DNA of 41,603 bases from NCBI GenBank assembly GCA_002245135.1, contig NGBS01001210.1:1-41603 (forward strand), given 5' to 3'. The DNA is from Proteromonas lacertae. Lineage: Eukaryota; Sar; Bigyra; Opalinata; Proteromonadidae. The translations under genes were made by a program, and so were the position numbers. Every line of letters begins with the position of its first letter. Within the stretch, counting starts at the first letter, position 1. Under the pieces are notes generated by a model. That model made no database searches. It worked only from the letters and a program-made list of their open reading frames with translations, and was not told the DNA's origin. This document shows, one piece after another, positions 22,813 through 33,961 of the stretch.

Positions 22813-24040
22813 TTTCATCTAATATTTCTTTTGGTAATGTTTCACTACAATCTAAATAAAAGAATTGAGTAATTGGTGTATATTTATTACTACAAGCCTT
22901 CAACACTTCTTGACCTACAACTCCACCTATAGCTGCACAGAATGGAGATATTTCACCTTTACTTTGTACAGCAAAACGAGTAATTAATTCTTCATTAATC
23001 TCAGAGGTATAATTTATCTTTGCTTTTATATCTTTACAATATTTTAATACTTCTTCAGCATCATGTTTATTACCATATTTTGGATATTGATTGTTATTAT
23101 TCTTTCTAAATTCATCCAAACCTTGAAAAGCAATATGCATAGTCATTGAATTACCGTGATCACTATTTATCATTTCACTTATATCACTTCTTAATAATAA
23201 TTCTGATAATGAGTGGAAATGAAGTGTTGTTGGTTGTTTTACTTGAATAAAATATCCTCTGTTAGTGTAAGGATGATAATTGGTAGTATCACCAATACTG
23301 AATGAGTAAGGAGTAATTATTTTGACTGGTTGAGCTTTCTGTTTGTTTAATTCAGTCATACCTTGGATATCATCGAATATGACAAAATCACCATCTTCCA
23401 GATTATGACGTTTTTCCTCTAATACTGTTACAATACCATTCTTATCGTTAGTGATGTTGGATATTAAACACATACTTGGCTCTTCACCATTTAAATCGTT
23501 AGATATCCAATTTTCACCAAAATCACAAAATACCTATAGGAAATATAATGCATAAATATTATAATTTTTATATACTCTTGAAAATACACCACAACATTCA
23601 CTCAATATAAAACAAATATTATGTTCATGACAGAATTTGCTTATTCTCAGTTTTAAATCAATACTTCCTTCGGTTATAACAATTACACGAAATTTTGACA
23701 AACAACTATCAGTTAATTCTTCATTACACACCGAAACATTCACATAAGGATTTAAATCATTTAATTTTGAATAGCATGCTTGTGCACGTGGTTTACCAAT
23801 ATCATTTTCGCTCAAATAGAAATTAGAAGAAAGATTTGAATATTCTACCGTTTCATTGTCATATATACTCACATTATGCACTCCAGCGAGTATAATATCC
23901 TTTGCTATTTCCACACCTACACCTTTCAAGCCAATCAATAATACACTACTTTCATTCATCTTTTTCATTGCTTCTTCACCTAGAACATAGATTTGACGAC
24001 TATATAACTCTTGGTCAATTGAATTGCTTTTAATTGGCAT
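20772..24040 (-). CDS. UBA1: Ubiquitin-activating enzyme E1
   Basis: Eight exons with seven introns of 30-43 nt (23534-23575, 22770-22812, 22671-22704, 21840-21872, 21388-21417, 21083-21119, 20937-20968) give 1005 residues, close to the usual E1 length. Domains in order: inactive adenylation domain (LIGLKGVGVEIAKD), first catalytic-cysteine half with the FCCH-type segment, four-helix region, active adenylation domain (YFLVGAGAIGCEVLKNF, DMDLIEKSNLSRQFLF), second catalytic-cysteine half with the thioester Cys in SIPICTLKNFP, matching human UBA1, and a C-terminal ubiquitin-fold domain ending VILPTVRLYID. The enzyme adenylates ubiquitin with ATP and passes it to E2s in cytosol and nucleus. I chose the ATG at 24040 because MPIKSNSIDQELYSRQIYVL matches E1 N-termini. 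It appears intact. Confidence 0.95.
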
Positions 24041-24622
24041 TTTCAGAAGAAAAGAACTTTCTACGATCAAGATCAGAACAAATCTCTCTTAGAAAGCTTG
24101 ATTTGTTAAATACGAGCAAGCTTTTATCAAACATTGTTGTTTCAAAATAAATTTTCTGCTTATATACAATTACTTGTTATTCAATAATACTATCATAACA
24201 TAAGTGTTAGTATATTGTACTGTTTTCAGCGATCTAGTGATTAATAGACTTATATGACGCTATATCCTCTATTATCATATGACAATAGATTTAACACTGA
24301 ATAATATTTATAATTAAGTCTAATAGAGGTTATACTATCAAGTTAATTATTTTAACAAATCTCATTATATGCTGTAGTATGGTGGTGTAATATTATATAT
24401 TTAACTCGGTATTACTTAACATAATTAAAATTTAATGTTACTGGTAGTGATATAATATACAATTGTGATAATTTGAAAACTACTTCAATCCAGCATAGTT
24501 ATTTAATAGAAATAAATTAATACCTTTGGCATGAATATCGTTACTAATTATGTATGAAGATAAACAAGTTTCGAATTAATGAAATTTCTCAAACATCTTT
24601 TTTTCTATTGGTTGTTATTTTT
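24041..24622. promoter_or_regulatory. Divergent intergenic region, UBA1 and K1
   Basis: About 580 bases between divergent starts. On the UBA1 side, GCTTG (24096-24100) and CAAGC (24117-24121) form an inverted pair 56-81 bases before its ATG. On the K1 side, ATTGG at 24607-24611 lies 12 bases before the ATG. No gene is seen. Confidence 0.4.
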
Positions 24623-25644
24623 ATGAGAATCAATAATGTGCAAGTATCACCTAATCGAAATATATATGACAATCATCAAAATGAAACCGCTGCCCCTCTT
24701 GTATATTGATTTTCTACCTTAATAGAAAATTGCCTATGAAAAATATTTGAAAAATACAGCATTATTGAAAGGAGAGTTATTAATTAATTTATCAGACGAT
24801 AGTATAGAATTTGCCAAGGCTTTATTTTGTATAATTGAAAATTTATATTTACAGTATCATATTACGATGTTAATAACATTATTATATCTTTTCTTGAGAT
24901 GTGGACAAACAATTGTAAGTATTCATGGGTTAAAAAGAAATATCTATTACAAAAATTTAGTGATGAGAATTACGGCTTTGTCAACAAGTACTTCTCATCA
25001 AGTATTTGAATTGCTTTATATTGTTTTTAGTAAGAATATATTTAGATGAATACTTTCAGTTTGTGTGTATATTCCTTTATTTTGATATGTATGATTTAAT
25101 CCATCTATTAATGTCTATGATTGGTATGTTTAGTAACTTATATGTGTTTAAAGTATTCTATTTTTGTCATATACTTCTATAGGATCAAATAAATAGCTTC
25201 ACTAATACTTTTTCTTTTGATGATGATTTATTCTACAATTTAATGAAAGTAGAAGGTAATGAACCAATTGAGAATACTTTGCAGAATTCCATATCTGTAA
25301 AATCATTCATATCTTACTGTGAATCAGATATAATATTTAATTTACATGTTATTCGTTTCAGAGCAGAATTGATAAAAATGATATGTTCTCCCAGCGACTA
25401 TGAAAATGTAATAACAAAAATAGCTATACATTATAATGGTTTAATAGTCCCCAAAGAAAACTGTTTCAATAAAATGATTAGGATATTATTCACACACAGA
25501 CCTTCACCATATCATTACGATTTTAGCAAAATTAATCCTAAAGAAGATGACTTCTTCATATTAATCAATAAAACAAGAATTCGCTTTGGTTATTCCTCTA
25601 GAAAGAGACTATCTGCTATAGGTATATCTTTAGATAGTCTTTAA
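24623..25644 (+). CDS. K1, unrecognised protein of a tandem family
   Basis: Five exons (78, 103, 147, 122 and 462 nt) with introns of 25, 26, 29 and 30 nt give 303 residues. I do not recognise the family. The N-terminal half is mostly helical: IAYEKYLKNTALLKGELL and SIEFAKALF, a pattern loosely like BAR-type dimerisation helices, followed by a Trp/Cys patch EMWTNNCKYSWVKKK and a hydrophobic stretch IYLDEYFQFVCIFLYF. The C-terminal half holds the conserved blocks CFNKMIRILFTHRPSPYH and INPKEDDFF, then RFGYSSR. No signal peptide. The tandem paralogue K2 follows 0.8 kb downstream with identical exon sizes, so the structure is well supported even though the function is not. Confidence 0.82.
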
Positions 25645-26442
25645 TTGCTTAACATGCTTTGTAAGTAATAAATAATATTATACGTTTATCTACAAATTAC
25701 TGTTTGGAAACATCGGGTATTTATTATTATTATTATTGGGGGTAATTTGTTACTTACTCATAATTGCGTAGCTACTTTTATAAATTAATATAATCACTTC
25801 TATTTAACCATAACCTTTATATCTTACACAAAAACTTTGTACCATTTTCTTACACCAATATTATATCCATACTCTTCATATTCTCATTTATTCTAATTTT
25901 TAAATTTTTACTTTTCAAGCTTTTTTTCAAGCAGGTTTTATTTCAAAATAGATTTATGTATGAAATGCTATCATTTGTATATTAGTATTACACTCCAGAC
26001 ATACAATATGCACAAGTGGTATTGTATAAAATATAGTAAAATATGATAAATTACCTTAAGAATTAATGGTTTTTATACAGCAATAATTCCAGCGCAACTA
26101 TATTCTATTAACAGCTAAAATTATGACAAAGAGTGAAATAGCGAATTAGTCACATTACAAATATCTTCTTAGATGTGAAGATGTATAACTTAATATTGAT
26201 ATATATCACTCTATTACACTTAATATCATTTATAATTACTATCAATGGTATGACGTTAATATATAAGTGTAATTATAGAAAAAATTACTTTACTGTCATA
26301 CATTTATTTAGTAAAAATGAATCATTATCATTAGGATGAATATCATTGTTTATTTTATCTGAAAATGAAGACATGAATTAGTGTTCAAGATCTTCAAAAT
26401 CATCTAAATTCTTATTGGTTCATTTTTTAAATTAGTATTTAA
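25645..26442. other. Intergenic between K1 and K2
   Basis: About 800 bases without a supportable frame. TTCAAGCTTTTTTTCAAGC near 25915 resembles the paired CAAG motif, and a run of ATT triplets lies near 25719. ATTGG at 26414-26418 precedes the K2 start by 25 bases. Confidence 0.5.
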
Positions 26443-27455
26443 ATGAGTATAAAGAGCATTCAAGAATGGCCTTCACCTGGTAGTGTTATTGATCAACATA
26501 ATGAATTACTTGCCTCCTTTGTATTTTCTTTTAATCTATGAATTAGAAAAATGCCTATAGAAAATATTTGAAGGATTCTTCTTCATTGAGGAGAAAGCTA
26601 TTGCTTAAATTATCAAAAAACTGTATAGAGTTTGCCAACGCCTTATTTAGTATAATTCATTCTATTACTTATAGTGTCATTTTATGACGTTAATACTATA
26701 ATTATATCATTTCTTCAGCTTTGGATATGCAACTGTGAAGTTTTCTGGGTTGAAAAACATCAGTTGCTACTTAGGTTTAGTATAGAATATGGTGGATTCA
26801 TTAATGAGTTCTTTTCTTCATGTATATAAACAATTCTATATTGTTTTTAGCAAGAATATACTTGGATGATTACTTTCAGTTTGTTTGTATATTCCTCTAC
26901 TTTAAAACTAATCATTTAATCCATTTATTAATGTCAATGAGTGGAATACTAAGCAATTTGTTTGTTTTTAAAGTATAATATTTCTCTTTATTAATTTAGA
27001 ATCAACTTAATAACTTCATTAATGTTTTTTCGCTTGATGAAGATTTAATTTACGAATTGGAGTTTTTAATAAATAAAAATCAAATTTTAAGCGTTTCTAA
27101 AGAGTCAATTTCAGTTAAGACATTTGTATCTTTCTGTAAATCTAATTTATTGTTCAATTCACATATATTTGGCTTTAGATCAGAATTAATAAGAATGGTA
27201 TGTTCTATCAAAGACTATTCAAATATAAAGAAAAGAATGGCTATACATTACAATAATCAACAATCACCAAATGAGAAATGTTGCAATAAAATGATAAGAC
27301 TATTGTTTACACACAAACCATCACCATACCACCATGATTTTCATAGTTTTAAACCAAAAGAAGATGATTTATTTCAACTTATTAACAAAATAAGAACTCG
27401 GTTTGGTTATTCTAAAAGAATAGTTAGATCTCCAATGTCTTTATACAGCATATAA
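26443..27455 (+). CDS. K2, tandem paralogue of K1
   Basis: Five exons of 78, 103, 147, 122 and 456 nt (introns 26, 25, 29 and 27 nt) give 301 residues. The first four exon sizes equal those of K1. Shared blocks include AYRKYLKD, CIEFANALF, YLDDYFQFVCIFLYF, KTFVSFCKS, NKMIRLLFTHKPSPYHHDF and KPKEDDLF, which point to purifying selection on both copies. The last four codons and stop lie inside the right duplication arm; the left arm carries the mirror of only this tail, so K2 spans the breakpoint. Function unknown; see K1. Confidence 0.82.
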
Positions 27456-27989
27456 ATGTGTGTTGTGTATTATTTAAATTACATTATGAGTTTATTTACT
27501 ATCCTTATATTCATTAAATAGAGTTGTATGTTTGTATGTTGTTTCTGATGAGTTTTAAATCTATATAAATACAACAGTATTATATTACCTTTCTTTCTGT
27601 CTTTCAAAATCACTATAATTGATCAATCTGTATTACTTTCTTCTAATAGTTTATATTTTCTCTCTATTTTTGATTATTATCATCAAGCTTTATCAAGTCT
27701 ATTCAATTCAAAATAAAATATCTTCTTACATACTATCTTTTCTTTGTGAATAAAGTAATCAAGATATGAAATGCACCTGATATGTATCAGTTGCTATATT
27801 TAAATCTAAGAAGTATTAATTTTTATATTTCTATCACTCATGAGTGTTTATTGCTATGTTTATTCAGAATAGCTTGTAGGAATATATAAAGATGTACTTT
27901 GATTGAAAAAAAAACTAATACATATACAACTATAAATAAGTCTAAATATAGTATCAGAAATGTTCTAATCAATATTTTTTGGATTAATA
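27456..27989. other. Intergenic, K2 3' flank
   Basis: About 530 bases, AT-rich, without a gene I can support. A 65-codon antisense frame over 27838-28035 overlaps the K3 relic and differs in frame between the arms, so I do not call it. Confidence 0.5.
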
Positions 27990-28137
27990 TTCTAGAAAAT
28001 GTCATATAAAAGATATCTAAAAGATATTTCCTCAATGAAGAGGAGATTATTGCTTATATATATCTGTGCTTTGAATATACAACTGTGAAGATTTTTGGTT
28101 TAAAAACATCAGTTACTTCTTAAGTTTAGTATATTTC
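27990..28137 (+). pseudogene. K-family gene fragment (K3 relic), right copy
   Basis: After a TTCTAG acceptor, the sequence from 27996 reads KMSYKRYLKDISSMKRRLLL, clearly related to the KNAYRKYLKDSSSLRRKLLL of K2. Then, after a deletion of roughly 130 bases, TACAACTGTGAAGATTTTTGG and the next 40 bases match the third exon of K2. It is the remnant of a third member, in tandem after K1 and K2 and trimmed against the fucosyltransferase-like gene. It was present before the duplication because the left arm has it too. Confidence 0.65.
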
Positions 28138-28155
28138 TAAATAATAATTAAAATA

Positions 28156-29210
28156 TCAAAAAAAACTAATATTTTTACAATTATTTACTTTTCTAAACCT
28201 ATTTAAGTGATCAAATAATGCACCTCCTGTCCAAAAAGAATATTGTTTAGCTTTACAAGTTTTATAATGTTGATAATATCCCATGTAAAGAATCATTAAT
28301 GAATATGAAGAATAACCACTTATCGTAAGAATGTCAGAATTGCTAGTCAAAATTATATCCATTATTATTTTTTCAATATCCTTTTGAGATATATTCGCTG
28401 AAAAAGCAGTGTGCTTAATATCATAATCCATGTTATAAGAATATACATTTTTATTAATGTTGTGAAAGACATTGGTGAAATTCTTATAGAATGAACTAAG
28501 CATTATAACACAACTTCCATTGCAATATTTATTTGATGTATTATTCAACTTATTTATCTGTGCGATGTTTACACTGCATGATTTAAGACAATTATCATTT
28601 AATCTAACATGAATTCCAATTTTTTTAACATTTGAATAATCTTTTAAGACACTTTTACCAATTCTATAATATCTTTCATGGAATCGGAAATATTTATTAT
28701 ATAATACATAATTAACCTCAATAATCTGACTTATAATATCTGTTCTTCTAGAACATTTTATAAATTTCAATTTTCTTAAAGATGAATAATACTTTTTACT
28801 CTTTATAATTACAGGAATTATATCATGTATGCTGCTAATGGCAATTGAATATACTTTAGATTTTACAATTCTATTTATCATATCAACAGGATCTAGACAA
28901 TAACTATAAAACGTAAAAGAAAGAGAAATATTTATTCTTCCTATGTTTTTTATTGGATGAGGATATACTAAACTAAAATTAAAATAATCATTTAGCTGGT
29001 TTCCCATTACTAACAAAATGTACAGAAAAGCATACTAAGATATTTTCTCTTGCTCAGAAGAGATAATAAATAGGTGCCAGTAAGTCCTGCTATTCTATTG
29101 CCTAATCCACCATAAGCTATTACTCCAATCATAATTCCTTTTCGAGTTTTATGATTCTTAGATATGTAGTATAATGAGAAAATGAAGATGAAAGTAAATA
29201 TATATATCAT
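28156..29210 (-). CDS. Fucosyltransferase-like type II membrane protein (right copy, intact)
   Basis: Two exons (29210-29036, 29009-28156) with a 26-nt intron give 342 residues. An N-terminal membrane anchor (MIYIFTFIFIFSLYYISKN) is followed directly by MIGVIAYGGLGNRIAGLTG. GGLGNR near the N-terminus and a later IGIHVRLNDN, in the position of the HxRxGD motif, are the donor-binding hallmarks of fucosyltransferase families such as GT11, GT23 and GT37. A third block, SNSDILTISGYSSYSLM, resembles their C-terminal donor loop. It probably acts in the Golgi or ER lumen, adding fucose to glycans. The Asn in place of Gly within RLND is a deviation. Cysteine-rich stretches suggest disulfides. The family is fairly sure, the exact linkage is not. 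Confidence 0.65.
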
Positions 29211-29548
29211 TAAGAAAATAACTAAAAATTATATCTTCAAAGCAAATAAATTCAAAAATAGTTATAAAAATATATTCGTTATTTTATACTATAAATTGAT
29301 TTTTATTAGAGAATACTGACTATTTAAAGGTTTTAATAACAAATACATATATAGCTAAGCAATGTTCATATATTAATTTAAACTAATTCTTAATAATTAA
29401 GTAAAGATAAGATAAGAGGAAAATAAGTTAGCTGCATATTAAATCATCCTTAATTTACACTTTTTAGATTGTAAGAAAATAAATGTTTTTATATTGAGAA
29501 AAAAGAAAAGATAATTTAAACAATTAAGTCATATAATAGTATTTAGAA
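29211..29548. other. Intergenic, mirror of 9103-9440
   Basis: AT-rich, no gene seen; same content as the left-arm copy. Confidence 0.6.
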
Positions 29549-29944
29549 TTAGTTTGTATTAAAATATCGATGTTTTAAGATTTCTTCACAAGAAGGTCTT
29601 TTATTTGGATTGTATTGTAGAATTTGTTCTAATAACTCAATTCCATCTCTATATTCAACAATATCATAATATAATATATACTCAGGAACTAAATCGAAGA
29701 AGATTGAGTGAAAATTGATTCGACTGATGGATTTATTACTGTAAACTATAAAACATATTAATTAAATATATAAATACTTTCATAAGAATCAGGTAAAACT
29801 TTCATCTCAATTAAATCTTCTTTTGAAGGTAATATATGTTATTTATATATACAATCAGCAATTGATAATAACTGTTCTCCATCAGTATTAAAAGCAATGA
29901 ATAAAGGTTGATGTAAATACATTTCAGCCATTACTATTTATAAC

Positions 29945-29975
<31 letters not shown>

Positions 29976-30683
29976 CTACAACCACATGACCAAATATCTA
30001 TCTTACTTGAATAATTACAACTTCCTAATAATAACTCTGGAGAACGATAAAAACGAGATGTAACTAAGGGAGTAGATTTCTCATTTTCTTTCATTATTTT
30101 GGAACTTCCAAAATCACAGATCTTTAAAATCTTTCGATTTATATCGATTAATAAGTTCGATGGTTTTAAATCACGATGGACAATATTCAAAGAATGAATA
30201 AATGATAAACCAATGAATAATTGTCTTAAATAATCACGAATTTCTTGATCATTGATTAATTCTCTGATGTAATGACTTAAACTAATACCAAATTTCTCTA
30301 ATACCAAGTTGTTGTAATAGATCTTCTCACTTCTTTTTGAATCATACTCATAACTGTAGAAATTATCTATTTTTAGCATAGCTCACATATTGAAGTACCT
30401 TTTAATAACGGAATGTAATTACTACCACCTTTGTATTCCAACAATTTGTTTATATAAACTTCACGACTCTTATTACCATCTATTTCATATCAATATATAA
30501 TCTACATATCGCTTCCTTGGTGGTTCTTATTCGTTTCAAAGCATATTTTACCTTTTCTAAACAAATCAAACAAAGAATGCTTACTCTCTCTTTCTTCAAC
30601 CAAAAATACATTTCCAACTATTCATTCATTAATAAAATTATACAAGTTCCACTCCCAAGTCTCTCTTTGATGATATATTTCAT
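29549..30683 (-). pseudogene. CMGC-type protein kinase, right copy, lost splice acceptor
   Basis: Mirror of the intact kinase at 7949-9102. The catalytic core (glycine loop to DIWSCGC and MAEM) is unchanged. Near 29829, however, about 17-19 bases are missing: the end of the sixth intron including its AATAG acceptor, and the codons for IGS in the segment after subdomain IX. The next downstream AG would give an immediate stop. The C-lobe end is therefore lost or altered in this copy. The fifth intron also differs by one TA unit (43 versus 45 nt). If real, the two arms are no longer functionally equal for this kinase. Confidence 0.7.
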
Positions 30684-30723
30684 TTTGGCGGGCTTTGAAT
30701 TTAAAAAAAGGCGGGATAGAAAA
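30684..30723. promoter_or_regulatory. 40-base bidirectional promoter with two GGCGGG boxes (right)
   Basis: Same 40 bases as 7909-7948: GGCGGG at 30687-30692 and 30710-30715 between the kinase start (30683, minus) and the unknown gene start (30724, plus). Confidence 0.6.
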
Positions 30724-32299
30724 ATGAATCACTTTTTGTTATTTAGCGATAGTAGAAGCATATTGGAGTTTTCTAACTGTTTAAAAATCGAAATTAGAAA
30801 TGACTATCATCCACATTCTTGTTATGCCGTTGTTAAACAGTTTAGTAGATGAGAAAGTTCTTAGTGTGATCGAATCTGAAAGGAAGTTTGATAGTTTTGA
30901 TTCAAGATGGATCAAAAAATGAGTGAAATAAAAACAATTATAAAACGAAAATGCAAATATTTGAGTGTTGAGTGTGAAATTGTTGAGACAGAAATGCCAG
31001 TCGATGATAATATGTTGTGTTGCAGTATAAAAAGTTATTTGGAAAGACGTTTATTTACCAGATTTGAGTATTTGAAAATAGGTTTGTTTAATGTTATTTA
31101 ATGTTATTTACAGGTGATAAGATATGTTACAAAGAGAATAATAATGAGAATATTAGTAGTGTATTTGGTAAGTTCAATTGTATTTCCTTTTCTTTACAAA
31201 TTCGACATAAATGTGAGAATAAGAATGTGTCTTTTATATTTATAGTTGAATCAAGTATAATAATATATGATTTATAATGATATAATGTAATAGATGTATA
31301 TCATTATAAAGAATTATTGATAAATGGAAATATTATAAATAGCACAGTTACTTATGCTCCAACATTAGATTTTGTTGATATAAAGAAGATATCAATAGAT
31401 AAAAGTAATGATTCACCATTATCATTATTACCTAAAACACTAACCAATAAGAAAAGAGGATTTGAGAAATATATACCCAATAATATGAAAGAATATATAG
31501 AATTCTATAATCTCTATGTATTTTATTTATTTGTTTATTATTTGAATAGTATATGTATGGAATTAATGAAGATTCATTTAAAGGTTATGCATTAATTAAT
31601 CAATATTCAATCAGTGAAGTATGTGTATTGAATTGTTTATATTCTTATATCACTTCATCATATGTTGATACACAGTTGAATCAGATAAAAATAATTCGAA
31701 AGTTTTGTGTTGATGTAGAAGAAATCTTGAGAGAATTAAAATACGATCCAACTGAAATAAAACCATTTCAAAATAAATATCAAATCAGTAAAGCATCTTT
31801 ATCATATAATGGTTCAATATCTCCAATCAGTTGGTGTAGAATGGAGAATAAAGAAAAGAAAAGAAAGAATGATATTCATATAAGTATATCATCATCATCA
31901 TCAACAACAACAGATGAAGTTAAAAAACCATTAATAAAAATGAAGAAAATCTCAACAATAGAAAAAGACAAAAAGAATAAAGATGAAGATGATAATAAAA
32001 TATTGAATATAAAACTGATCAAACCCAAGAAACAGATCAAACCATCAAAAACCACAATAAAACCAGCAAAAAGTAAATCGAAAAGTGTAAAATGTAAATT
32101 AGTAATAAAGAGAAATGAAAAGAAGATAAAGAGTGTGAAGTTTTCAAATGATAATAAAACTTGTTATTTTAATGAAAATGATCCATCGATTAAAATATCA
32201 ATAGATTCTGTAAAAGAAAAAGAAGAGATTGATGAAGATTTCTTAAAAGATTTTGATTTGAGTGATGATGATGATGATGATGAGATATTAAAATACTAA
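30724..32299 (+). pseudogene. Unknown acidic-tailed protein, right copy, three extra bases
   Basis: Mirror of 6332-7908. Introns lie at 31082-31113, 31255-31293 and 31518-31549. Three single-base insertions between about 30828 and 30912 shift and then restore the frame in exon 1, creating a stop within the shifted part. Exons 2-4 are clean here, including the site broken in the left copy. The tail reads DFLKDFDLSDDDDDD and ends EILKY, two Asp shorter in its acidic run than the left. Since both copies are broken at different sites, at least some indels may be sequence errors. Confidence 0.6.
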
Positions 32300-32359
32300 A
32301 TAAACATTATTATTGAATATCTGTGTTTGAATGAATGAAAAATGAAAAAAAACAAAAAT

Positions 32360-32376
32360 GGCTTGTATTTGGCTTG
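32360..32376 (+). promoter_or_regulatory. Paired GGCTTG (CAAGCC) boxes upstream of BTB gene (right)
   Basis: GGCTTG-TATTT-GGCTTG with 11-base spacing, 34-50 bases before the ATG at 32410. Mirror of 6255-6271. Confidence 0.45.
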
Positions 32377-32409
32377 ATTCTCTTTTTTTATTTTGCGATT
32401 TTTGATTGA

Positions 32410-33835
32410 ATGAGTTATGTATATTTTTATGCACCACCATTAATGTGTAATATTACTCAAAATAAAGCTAATAATGAGAATGATAAAAACAAAACAAAAA
32501 AGAATAACAAACTACATCTTCCTTTAAGTGATGATGGTTTATATGATGAAAAAATCTTAAATGAAAGATGTGATTGTAAAATAATAGTTTATAATGATAG
32601 TTGTGATAATAGTTCAACTCCAACAGTTTTCCAAGCCATATCTGGATTATTGAGTAGTGGTTCAAGTTACTTCAAACATATGTTATACAGTGATGATTTT
32701 AGTGAAAGAGAAAAGAAAGAGATAGTAATAGAAAATATAAATGAAAAGATAGTTTTAATAATATTGAAATATTTACATCTTGGCAAAGTATATATATATA
32801 TATGAATCAACTAATGGATATACTAATAGATAGAATTAACAGATGAGAATATCTATGAAATATTTACAATAAGTGATTATTTTGATATAAAATCATTATA
32901 CAGAATATGTTTAGAGTATTATCTATTTATTAATATTATTTAGATTCTATTCAAATCATTTCACAATTCAGAATATTTCTTGTTTTTCAATGGTTTTAAA
33001 TATTCTTGATCCTAATGATTTTGTGATATATAAAGCCAAATTTATGAATTGGATAGATGAAAATAAAGATATTCTGTTATTAAAGAATAATAGTAAATAT
33101 TTGAGTTTTGAAATTCTTTTCAATATAATATTAAATAATGAGACAGTAAGTGTTTGTAATGAAGAATTATTAACAGAATGTGTAATAAATTGGTATAAAT
33201 GTCAAAAAGAAGATAAATTGGGAGAATTAAAAGAGTTATTAAAAATGATAAAGTGGAATGAAGTGAATAAAGAAATATGTATTATTAAATTATGATGTTA
33301 TTATTATATTTCAATAGATTTAAAATATTTCAATAGAAATAAGATATTAGAAAAAGATGAATTAGAAAAGATAATAAAAGAAAGTAAATGTAAAAATCGA
33401 AAATACACAAATCAATGTTTATCAAAAAATGATGAATATAATGATATAAGTTGTTCAAAAATGAATGAAGTAGAAGAAATGATATTGAGATTTCCATTGA
33501 AAGAAGAGATATATGAGATATTGTTAGAAAGATTGTATTTATATAAGAGATTGAAAAAGATAAAGATAATAGGAGAAATATCAATAAAAGAATGGAAATT
33601 ATTATGTGAAAGAATAAGTGAAAATCATCTGAGTTTGATAGAATTAATAGAATGTGAGAATATAGAAATGAATGATGAGTATTTGGAAAGTATATTAGAG
33701 ATAAAGAGAAAGGAGAAAGAAGAAGAGAAAGAAGTAAATTTGTTGAAAATATTGAAATGTGTTAGTAATAACAAGTTCTCAACATCGAAATTATCAGAGA
33801 TGAAAGAATATAAGTTAATTATCCAATATATATAA
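32410..33835 (+). CDS. BTB-BACK domain protein (right copy)
   Basis: Four exons with introns at 32788-32829, 32916-32943 and 33279-33317 give 438 residues. A Lys/Asn-rich N-terminus leads to a BTB/POZ core from about residue 50: CDCKIIVYND, then FQAISGLLSSGSSYFKHMLY and DDFSEREKKEIVIENI, ending in ILKYLHLGK. A BACK-type helical region follows: IFTISDYFDIKSLYRICLEF and LLTECVINWYKC. No kelch repeats appear; the C-terminal 170 residues are Lys/Glu-rich with LRR-like or coiled helical segments (KEWKLLCERISENHLSLIEL). BTB-BACK proteins commonly act as cullin-3 ubiquitin-ligase adaptors, which would place this in the same pathway as the E1 in the centre; the substrate is unknown. Confidence 0.8.
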
Positions 33836-33916
33836 TCTAAATAATATGAGGATGTTTTGTTTAAGAGAAAAAAAGAAAAAGAAAATAATGAAACGAATAT
33901 ATTTTCATAAATAAAT

Positions 33917-33922
33917 CAAGCC
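33917..33922 (+). promoter_or_regulatory. CAAGCC box upstream of the 181-residue protein gene
   Basis: CAAGCC followed by AAACTCACTC, 40-45 bases before the ATG at 33962. It looks like a pair with a decayed second box. The mirror lies near 4709-4714. Confidence 0.3.
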
Positions 33923-33961
33923 AAACTCACTCTATTTTCAAAATTTGATTTTTCTCATTGT

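Noticed and set aside
27838-28035. Small membrane protein on the minus strand
   Set aside because: It overlaps the K3 relic antisense, and the frame differs between arms because of a T-run length change.
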